Of a stretch of DNA of 64,000 nucleotides, positions 54,906 to 64,000 are shown piece by piece. Numbering within the stretch: the stretch's first letter is position 1; the number at the start of each line of letters is the position of its first letter. Source of the stretch: Lepraria neglecta (Eukaryota; Ascomycota; Lecanoromycetes; Lecanorales; Stereocaulaceae). Made by a program: the position numbers and the translations under genes. The notes under the pieces are model-generated. The model was not told where the DNA came from. It saw only the letters and a program-made list of their open reading frames with translations, and did not search any database. The DNA lies in the NCBI GenBank assembly GCA_033220425.1, contig CM065648.1, forward strand, positions 5,084,001 to 5,148,000, read 5' to 3'.

Positions 54906-57900
54906 GCGTAACTAAATTCTATTAAGAACGAGAAGAAGCGAATAGTAGACCGAGAACTATAGAATATCAGGGAGTTAGAGGAGGATTAGTATATCGCTCC
55001 TAAGTCTTCCGACGACTTAATGTTTAACGTCTCGTCCGAGCGGTTCGATTTCCCCGGCAGGATAGAAGTCTCTAAGAGCTTTAACTAGTCTTCTCTTATC
55101 TCCGATAGAACTCTTAAAGGCGTTCCCTATAATTCCCCGCAAGGTTCTTAAGAGGTTCCCAGGTATTTTCCGTCTTATTATACCCTTTCTATTTAACTAG
55201 ATAGAACTAATTCCTTCTATCTAGAATCCTCTCGACCTTATACTCCGTTTCTTCCTTAATATTATAGTAGAATATTTCTTAGAGAGGTATACTAGAGTCT
55301 GCTAGCTCCAGGAGTAAGATATAGAATACCGGATATACCTTTGCGTCAGGTAGTAGTTAGAGTTTATAGTTAACCGGTCCTTTTATCCGTTTAATTAAGA
55401 ATAGTCTAACCTTAATATAATCTAGTTTCTTACTTAGTCTCGTTATCCTTATATTCTTTATTAGGAGGTATACTTTATCCCTCTCTTTTAGCTGAGGAAT
55501 ATTCTTTCTTTTCTTATTAACTTATTCCTTTAACTTAGTATTAGAGTTCTTAATAGACCTTTATATATCCTTATATAATTTCTTTAGCTCCTCTACTTTA
55601 ACTAAGGCTCTTTCTATATTAGGCCCCTCTCTAGATTATAGGAATATATTTATATTCTTCCCGTAGTTAGCGAAGAATAGTATCAGGCCTATTATATCTA
55701 ATCTCTTATTATTATACGCTAATTATACTATTAGAAGTAGTAAAACCTAGTTATCTTGTTTTTAGTTTATATAGTATCTTAGATATACTTCTATTATCTA
55801 ATTTATACGTTCTATTTATCTATTAGTCTATAGGTAATATACTATCGATATCCGAAGTTTAGTTCTAATTACTACTATTAGCGTTTTCCAGTAGTTAGAA
55901 GTAAATAACTTATCTCTATCGGATATTATCGATTTAGGTATACTATAATCCCTTATTAGCTTATCGAGGAGTATAAAGGCTAACTAATCTACCTTATAGG
56001 TTTCCTTGAATAGTATTATAATCGTATACTTCGTCAGTTTATCTATAATAACTATAATTAAGTCGAAGGTATCCTACGTAGCTAGGTCCTTCAATAGTAG
56101 TAGTTTAACTATAAAGTCTATTATAATATTATTCTATAGTAATTCTAGTACAGGAGTAAACTATATTTGCCTATACTTGGCGTATTATGCCGCCTTATTC
56201 TACTGGTACTAGATATATTCTTTAATATATTATTTAATACGTACCCGAAGCTTCGGCGCTACGTATCCTCGTCCTAGGAGTTCTATTATCTTGGATACCC
56301 CTAGGTAACCTTATAATAGGTTATCGTAGTAATCTCTAATTACTTCTTCAACGTATATATTAGGTAAGTAGGTCTTATCCTAGTATTTAAGTAATACTAA
56401 ATCCTACTAATCCTTTCGTAGATTTATTGCGAATATATTATTATTATAGGCCTTTACAATCCTATTAGTTATATTAGGTCCTAATATACGAAGGGTCGCT
56501 ACTAATACCTAGTATAGTACTAGCGATCCGTCCGCTTCTTTCTTTAGGATTAGTTATTCCGTAATATTCTTTTCTTCTATATAGTCTAATCGCCTACTAA
56601 GGGTAACTACTCGACTATTATCCTTTCCTAGGGTATAGGTTATCTTGAACTTATATTAACCCAATAGTTCTAACTATCGAACTTATCTTCTATTTAACTC
56701 TTTTATTATTATAAAGTTAAGAAGATTCTTATAATCTATAAAGATAGTTAAATCCGAGCAGCTCTCTATATATACTCGTTAGTTCTATAATATATATACT
56801 ACAGCGAGTAGTTCCTTATCGTATATATTATAGTTCTATTCTACTACTAATATCTTCCTTGAATAGTAGGTAACTAGATACTACTTCTAGTCTTTTATTT
56901 AATATAGGTATACCCTAATTATAAGATCCGATATATCTATTTCGATATAAGCTAGCTCGTTTATCTAGAAGGTATAGAGTACTAGTAGATCTATATATAC
57001 TTTCTTTAGTATATCGAATAATTCCTATTAGTCTTTCCCCTATATAAATCCGATATCTTTTATTATAATATCCGTTAAGGGTAGTACTTTCTTAGAGTAG
57101 CCCTCGATAAACTTCCTATTAAAGTTAGCAAATCCTAAGAAGCTTTGTACTACTTTGATATCCTATAGTATAGGCTATTTAGCGATAGCTTTAATCTTTT
57201 CTAGGCTTATACTAATAGCTTTCGTACTAACTATAAATCCTAGAAATTCTACTACTTATCGATAAAAGTCGTACTTTTCTAGTTTAAGGAGAAGTTTCGC
57301 TTATAATAGGCATTCGATAATATCCTATATATACTTAATATATTCTTCCTTATTCTTAGAATAAATTAGTATATTATCGAGGTACGCTATCGCTATTCGA
57401 TCTAAGTATACTCGTATAATATTATTAATAAATACTTAGTAGGTTACTAGTACGTTGGTGAGTCTAAACGGTATTACTAGATACTCGTAGTGGCTATATC
57501 TTGTTCGGAAGGTAGTTTTCTATTCCTCGCCTTCTTTTATTCGAATTAGGTTATATACGCCTCTAAGATCCAGTTTAGTAAATATTTTTGCTTTGCCGAA
57601 CCGATCCTATAGCTCCCCTATATTTAGTAATAGATATCTATTCTTAATTATAATATTATTCAACTTTCGATAGTTAATATATAGTCTTAAGGTTCCGTCC
57701 TTCTTTAGTATAAAGAGGATAGGATAACCTGCTAGTAATTTAGATTCCTGAATAAATCCTTTTTTGAGGTTCTCGTCGATATACCCGCGAAGTACTTTAA
57801 GTTCCTTTTCTAATAATATATAAATAGGTCTAAATATCGGCTATTTACTAGGTTCGAGTTCGATCTTATAATCCTATAGCTAGTATCTAGATAATACTTC

Positions 57901-58109
57901 TATATTCGTCTCTTCCTTAAATAAGTATACCTATTTACTATACTCTTAAGGGATAGTAGGTATATTAGTTCCTCCCTTAGCTCTTACTTTATTATCCTAC
58001 TAACCTTTACTAGTAACTATAGAGTCGGACTACCGTTTGGTACCGTCCTTATATAAAGCTGAGGTAATATATACCTCGACCGGTTTTCGGTTCGACTTCT
58101 TATAATATA

Positions 58110-58160
58110 GGGCTGGATTTGGTCAATACCGTAGACTTCAGCTTAGTTAGCATTCAGCCC
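58110..58160. mobile_element. Tiny TA-flanked inverted-repeat insert inside the nested gypsy fossil
   Basis: The 51-bp segment has ends GGGCTGGAT and ATTCAGCCC (inverted, one mismatch) and TA on both sides. The corresponding place in the outer gypsy element (about 52,800–52,840) lacks it. This fits a very short MITE-like insertion, though size alone makes the call weak. Confidence 0.4.
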
Positions 58161-60471
58161 TATAAGCTTTGCTTATCTATTCTATAGAACAATTAACAAT
58201 CTTTACTACTAATACTACTATTATAAATATATAGGAAAACCCCGTATTATCTTATCTATTATCGTACGCTATCGATATATAGGCTCAATCTTGGTGATAT
58301 GGCCAAATCTTCTAATCTCGAGTACTCCTCTTGTCCAATCAATTATTGGGTTATACTTCTTTAACCAAGGTATTCCTAAAATTACGTAATAAATGGCTAT
58401 CCCAATAACATCAAAGGTAATCTCCTTATAGTAGCGCTGAATTATAACAGGTAACGAAAGTATCTCTTCGTCTACCTTTCCTATTGATAGTATTAACCTA
58501 TCGGCTATCTGAAAGTTATACTAGTATAGCTTCTTTCGAGTTAGTAATCCTATTATTCGTACCAAGTCTTAAGAGACGAAGTTTCTAGTAGCTCTAGAAT
58601 CTATTATCGCAACGGTCCGCTATCTATTAACGATTATCGGTATTTTTACATATATATTATATTGCGCAGAACACAAATATTGTTTAGGGATTAATATATT
58701 AATCTCTTTATAACTACCCCTATTATAAGGGATTACTCTTTTCTCTATAGAAATCCGGATATAGATTCTATCTACTTTACTATTAGGAGTAGGAACCCTA
58801 CCTCGGATTTTTCCTTTTTATATTCCGTGTAGTTATTGTATAAATAGACGTACTATTCTTTTAGATAGCATTTCTCCGCGTACGGATAGTATATTATTTC
58901 TTTCTTGACGCGTTCTAACTAATCTATATCATTTCCTAGGAAGAACTAGTAAAGTCTTTTCGTTGCTAGATACTATAGGTATCTATTTCTCTTATAGTTA
59001 TAGTAGAAGTCTTGTCTATAAAGGGCTTTCTTTACTGGTCTTTTTCTATAACTTCTCGGCGTGCTATACTATATATAGTAAAGCGTGGCATATTCTTCCT
59101 ATAGTAACTCTTTGTATCTTCGATAATTCTAATCTTATTAATAATCTAGTTCTTTATCGTCCTATTATGATTCCTTAGAGTCTTCTTTTTCCTTAGACGT
59201 AGTAGATCTAGGTATCGATCTTCCTACTTAGCTTCTAATATACTAAGGGATTCTTCCTACTCTAGATCTATTCCTTCGTCTTCCTAATCCTACTTAGATT
59301 CTTCGTAAGTACTACTACCGTCTCTAATATCTAAATCTTCTTTAGTTTATAAGTCGACGTCCTCTATAAGTTCGTCCTCGTCTTTAGATTTATAGTTGTA
59401 CTATTCTTGTATTATCCTATTATACTAGGAGTCGACGTCTTCTTCAACTTTATCCTATATTAGTAGGTCCTCCTCAGGCGTATCGTCTATATTATCCTAG
59501 GTATATACTCTCTCTAGTATATTTAGCTGCGGTCGATATACTATATTTTTCGACTTGCAGTCTCTAGCGAAGTAGCCCGATTTACTATAGCTATAACACT
59601 TTAGTATTTTCTTGCCCTCTTGCTACTTCTTGCCCCTCGTAGGCCCTCTAAAGGCTTACTTTCCTTTCTTCTCCGTGAAGTCTAGTTCTATAGACGTATA
59701 TCTATAGGGGTCGCGTTCTCCTTTATATCCTAGGTAGTAGCTCTTCGATTTAGCAAAAAAGCTTGAGTATCCTATTCCGCTAACTCCTCCGTTGTGCCTT
59801 TTCTCTATAGTCCTTTTAAATAGCTTATTATTAATTTCGATTACTTCTTTAATTAATTTATTAAGGGTATTAATAATAATCTCTAACTTTATAAGCTCGT
59901 CTTTAATATTATCCTTAAGACCTCTTCGATATATAGTTATTAATACGTTATTGTCCTAGTTAGTCTTTACTATATACTATTGAAACTAAGTTAAATATTC
60001 TAATATAGACTTCTTCTAAGTTAAGTACTAAATAGTTTATATTACTACGTTGATTTCGTTTAATAGACTAAATATACGGCGGATTTCGAGTCTAAATATA
60101 GCTATACTCTCTATCTATGATTTGATTTCGCTATCTTCGTTATTATCTTCTATATATTTCTTTAGGAACGGATTAATCTACTTTTAGGCTCTTCTACGTA
60201 AGTAAGTAATTACGAAGGTCGGATATTATTAAATAGGTATTAAGTCCCTTTAGAACTTTAGATATAATAATACCTAGGATAGCTATCCCTCGAGCTTATC
60301 TCTTTCTCTATAGTATAAGTCGGGCTAGGCTATCTTGATATATCTACTAAGTCCTTTGTTAATAGTTGGGTATTATTATCCGCTTCCTCCTCCTAAGGAG
60401 CTTAGGGTAGGTACTCTAGGGTCTCTTAGTATAGTACTTATCCTTAAGAGTACTTAAAGTATTATAAACTA

Positions 60472-60873
60472 TATTACGTACTAACGGTCGTATATAGATT
60501 AATTCTTAATAGGGATAGAAGTATAGCTAATAAGAGTATAAAGTAGGCTTTAATAGATACTAAGCGGGTCTAGTATATAATCAAGTAATATATATTTAGT
60601 ACCTAGCCTAAGAGATCTATCGTATATAGTAAATAATTAAATAGGAAGATTAAGTACGATACTCTAAGTAGTAAGTAAATACTCGTATATATAGTAATAG
60701 GAAATCCCGCCAAGCATCCTATAATAGCTTTGCTCGTACTACGATCATTGCGATTATCATTCCTAATAGTATTACTCGTATTGCGATTATTACTATTATC
60801 GCTTAACTTACCTATCCTATCCGAAGTCTTATATCCTTCGCGATAGTCCTATTAGAACCTTCTAGTTCTAATA
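60472..60873 (-). repeat. LTR of the nested gypsy fossil (right copy)
   Basis: About 402 bp, ending TTCTAATA just before the GTATA duplication. It matches the left LTR closely, with differences mostly of transition type. Confidence 0.85.
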
Positions 60874-62725
60874 GTATATACGGAGAGCTACTCGGATCTA
60901 ACTATCTTTACGGATTATAAGAATCTTCTTAACTTTATAATAATAAAAGAGCTAAATAGAAGATAGGTTCGATAGTTAGAACTATTAGGATAATATAAAT
61001 TCAAGATAACCTATACCCTAGAAAAGGATAATAGTCGAGTAGATACCCTTAGTAGGCAATCGGACTATATAGAAGAGAAGAATATTATAGAGCGACCGAT
61101 CTTAAAGAAAGAAGTAGATAGATTATTAGTACTATACTAGGTATTAGCTATAACCCTTTATATAATAGGATCTAATATAACTAATAGGATTATAAAGGCC
61201 TATAAAGATAATATATTCGTAATAACCCTGAAGAAGAATTAGCTAGATACTATATTACTTAAATACTAGGAGAAAACTTATCTACCTGAATAATATACCG
61301 AAGAAGTAATTAGGGATTACTATAATAACCCTTTATAAGGTTACCCTAGGAGTATCTAAAATAATAGAACTCCTAGGACGAGGATATATAGCGCTAAGGC
61401 TTCGAGCGCACGTTAAATAATATATTAAAGGATATATCTAATACTAGTAGAATAAGTCTATATAATATACTAAATATAGGCAAATATAGTTTACGCCGGT
61501 CCTAGAATTACTATAGGATAATATTATAATAGACTTTATAGTTAAGCTACTACTATCGAAGGATCTAGCTATCTAAGATACCTTTAATTCAATTATAGTT
61601 ATTATAGATAAACTAACGAAGTATACTATTATAGTACCTTTTAAAGAAATCTATAAAGTAGATTAGCTAGCGTTTATACTATTAGATAGGCTAATTAGAG
61701 ACTATAGTATACTAAAATCGATTATATCGGATAGAAATAAGCTATTTATATTAAATTACTAGAAGACGCTTATTAGAGTAATTAGAATAAAACTAAGAAT
61801 ATTAATAGTATACTATCTATAGATAGATAGATAAACGGAATATACGAATTAAGTAATAGAAGTATACCTTAGATAATATATTAACTAGAAATAGAATAAC
61901 TAGGTATTACTACTTCTAATAGTATAACTAGTATATAATAATAAAATATCGGATATAATAAAGCTAATACTATTCTTCGCTAATTATAGAAAGAATATAA
62001 ATATATTTCTATAATCTAGAGAGGGACCTAATATAGAAAAAGCCTTAGTAAAGGTAGATAAGCTTAAGAATTTATATAAGGAAATATAAAGGTCTATTAA
62101 AAGCTTAAATAGTAGATTAAAGGAGTAGATTAATAGAAAAAGAAAGAATATTCCTTAGCTAAAAGAGGGGGATAAAGTATATCTCTTAATAAAAAATATA
62201 AAAATAACAAGACTAAGTAGAAAACTAGATTATATTAAGGTTAGACTATTCTTAATTAAGCGGTTAAAAAGACTAGTTAACTATAAACTCTAACTACTAC
62301 CTAACGCTAAAGTATATCTAGTATTCTATATCTTACTCTTAGAGCTAGTAGACTCTAATATACCCTTATAAGAAATATTTTATTATAATATTAAAGAAGA
62401 AATAGAGTTCGAGGTTAAGAGGATTCTAAGCTAGATTAATTAGAAGTATCTAGTTAAATAGAAAGGGTACGACAATACCGAAAATACCTAGGAACTACTT
62501 AAGAATCTTACAAACTACTAGGGACTTCTATAAGAGTTCCGGGAACGTTATAGAAGGAGGGCTAATCGGTACTATCTAGGAAGCCGAACTATTCGGATAA
62601 GATATTAAATATCTAGTTATTAGGAACGCTTAGGATAGACCGCTAGTCTTCTTCTAACTCCTTAATATTCTATATCTCTTAGTCTATAATCTTTCGCTTC
62701 TTATTTTTAAGGTATTTATACTATA

Positions 62726-63501
62726 TAAGTAAGTGCCTATAATCTTCACAGAAGATTACCGTAAAAATGACTATATCTCGCTTATTTTATACTCTATTTA
62801 GAAAATTTAAGCCGTATTAGAGAGCCCTCTAGTTATAGTATATTTTATATATATAAAGCTAAGCCCTAACTATAATATATCGAAAGTTATTAAGGGTTAA
62901 ATATTTGAGTGCTCCGGAGGCATTTCGGGGGTAGCTGCGGGGGTAGCTTTAAGGAACTCCGCAGGCAAAAACATATTTTTTGAGCTTTCTATAGCCAAAT
63001 CTTAGCCAAATTTTAAAATCCGAACGGCGTTGGAAAGCGCATGCTTCGTTCCAAAACTCATGAAATCATCTCGATATCATATAACGTGTGTGGCGCGGGG
63101 CATTGCTACGAAGAAGTTGCGGTGCGCACTCAACTTTTGATGTTCCAGGGTCCGGGGGACGCCAAGCTCAATGCTTGGCATTTGCCACCGAGCTTGGGCT
63201 GCCCGTAAAAACATGGCGAAAACGCTTCTTTTGCTTATAACTATTGCGCAAATAGGCCGATTCTAAAAATTCTTAATGCGCAAGCAAGCTAATGATTGAC
63301 TCCAAAACTTATGAAATCATCTCGATATCATATGGCGTATGTGGCGCGGGGCATTACTACGAAGAAGTGCGCAGCGGATTCAACTTTTGGTGGTTGAAGG
63401 CGCTAGCCGAGAGAGGAAATGCAGCTCTAAAGGGATGTTCTAATTGGCTGCAAGTGCGGAATTGCTCCGAATGTCGCGATAATCTATTATTAGAAGAAAG
63501 A
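62726..63501 (-). mobile_element. Helitron-like non-autonomous element, copy 4 (776 bp, two internal units)
   Basis: Reverse orientation, with 5' TCTTTC at 63,501 and 3' CTTA at 62,726, flanked by A and T. It has the same 9-bp hairpin near the 3' end (about 62,739–62,759) and is the shortest copy, with unit markers near 63,032 and 63,287. It is inserted between integrase and 3' LTR of the outer gypsy fossil and has kept many GC-rich blocks. Confidence 0.7.
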
Positions 63502-63874
63502 TCTAAAGGCGTATTAGTATAGTCTAAAGACGTATAGACTCTTCTATAGAATAAGCTAACTCTTCGCGCGTAGTTTTTAACTATAACTATACTTCCTTTT
63601 ATTCTATCTTAATATAATATATCTTAAGGGGCGACACTACAAGGTTATACTTCCTACTACTACCTATATAGTTAGAATACCTATCGGATTCTATATATAT
63701 TAAATACTATTTATCGCTAGTAACGTATCGAGAATATAGCTATATTACGACTTCGGTTAGCTTACTAGCCAGCACCGTTCGGCGGACGGTCAGTTTATCT
63801 AAATATTTAGTATATCGAGGTAGTATAAAGGATAGATAGTTTCTTAGGACGAGAAATCTAGGAGAGGGAGCTAA

Positions 63875-64000
63875 TATTATAATTAGGAAATATAATCAGG
63901 GATACGCTTAAGGAGCGTAGCGCCCGTTATAGTTCGAGTTAACGAATTAGTATTCGACTCGGATAGACCCTAAAGGCTTAGTATACTAAGCGATAAGCGT
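63875..64000 (+). repeat. Start of the 3' LTR of the outer gypsy fossil
   Basis: It begins TATTATAATTAGGAAATATA and follows the 5' LTR at 50,206 base for base apart from transitions, until the window ends. Confidence 0.75.

Larger units (their letters stand above)
54162..60873 (-). mobile_element. Nested Ty3/gypsy LTR retroelement fossil, 6.7 kb
   Basis: LTRs lie at 54,162–54,575 and 60,472–60,873, flanked by a 5-bp duplication GTATA (54,157–54,161 and 60,874–60,878). The coding strand is reverse: gag traces about 60,420–59,560, protease about 58,680–58,300, reverse transcriptase about 58,080–57,000, RNase H about 57,000–56,580 and integrase about 56,560–55,150. The structure is complete in outline but broken throughout by very many RIP-type changes. 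An antisense open frame lies next to the left LTR. It is younger than its host element, because it interrupts the host's RNase H region. Confidence 0.87.
50206..64000 (+). mobile_element. Ty3/gypsy LTR retroelement fossil, split by nested insertions, runs off the window
   Basis: The 5' LTR is 50,206–50,623 and the 3' LTR begins at 63,875. Between them, in forward order, are traces of gag with a zinc-knuckle-like region (about 50,700–51,560), protease (about 52,440–52,700), reverse transcriptase (about 53,080–53,900), RNase H (to 54,161, continuing from 60,879) and integrase (about 61,150–62,500). A second gypsy element (54,162–60,873) and a Helitron-like copy (62,726–63,501) are inserted. Without them it would be about 6.5 kb. 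It is broken by many dozens of changes, mostly of RIP type, and cannot be active. It is older than both insertions. Confidence 0.85.

Noticed and set aside
39502-63501. The four Helitron-like copies as plain satellite DNA
   Set aside because: They are dispersed, in both orientations, with identical outer ends and a subterminal hairpin, which satellites do not need.
37060-64000. The AT-rich block as a centromere or telomere
   Set aside because: The block is explained by identifiable mutated transposons. No telomere repeat is present, and sequence alone cannot show centromere identity.

Overview
This window comes from a filamentous ascomycete (Pezizomycotina). The genes are split by short introns of about 50–140 nt with GT-AG ends and branch sites such as CTAAC or CTGAC. 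The best-recognised products are typical fungal proteins: Mak5 helicase, Trm7 tRNA methylase, a DUF2433 protein, Niemann-Pick C1/Ncr1, a beta-carbonic anhydrase, a 2EXR/F-box-like protein and a short-chain dehydrogenase. The right 27 kb is AT-rich, poor in CpA/TpG and full of TAA/TAG stops, as expected from repeat-induced point mutation (RIP). I cannot place the species.

Bases 1–36,900 are the gene-bearing half. In order they hold: MAK5 (reverse, running off the left edge) divergent from TRM7; a Cys-containing gene remnant cut by a G-rich dispersed repeat; a secreted protein; an ankyrin protein; a second secreted Ser/Thr-rich protein; a second copy of the G-rich repeat; a gene-poor stretch with one doubtful or broken gene; two more secreted proteins, one Cys-rich; the DUF2433-RGG protein; NPC1; a broken and a whole 2EXR gene; a broken diaminopropionate ammonia-lyase gene; a six-exon beta-carbonic anhydrase; an unknown protein; and a small hydrophilic protein. 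Housekeeping genes alternate with lineage-restricted secreted proteins and decayed genes. There is no sign of operon-like co-function.

Bases 36,975–64,000 are a nest of mobile elements with one intact host gene, a short-chain dehydrogenase (42,066–43,050), between them. From left to right: a pogo/Fot1-like DNA transposon (36,975–41,919, TA duplication) has a second pogo-like element inside it (38,265–41,654, about 190-bp inverted repeats), and that one contains a small element. Further right come an LTR-retroelement fossil (from 44,554), a Tc1-like transposon (48,239–49,802) sitting in another retroelement fragment, and a Ty3/gypsy fossil (50,206 to the edge) split by a second one in the opposite direction (54,162–60,873, 5-bp duplication).

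The most interesting item is a family of four short elements (39,502–40,480; 45,897–46,875; 46,947–48,185; 62,726–63,501). They share 5'-TC and CTTR-3' ends, lie between A and T, and carry a 9-bp hairpin 13 nt from the 3' end. These are Helitron-like features. Each copy holds 2, 3 or 4 units of a 200–250-bp internal repeat, and the copies have kept many CpA/TpG sites inside heavily mutated DNA. They encode no protein I recognise, so they are probably non-autonomous. I did not find a clearly new multi-gene system.
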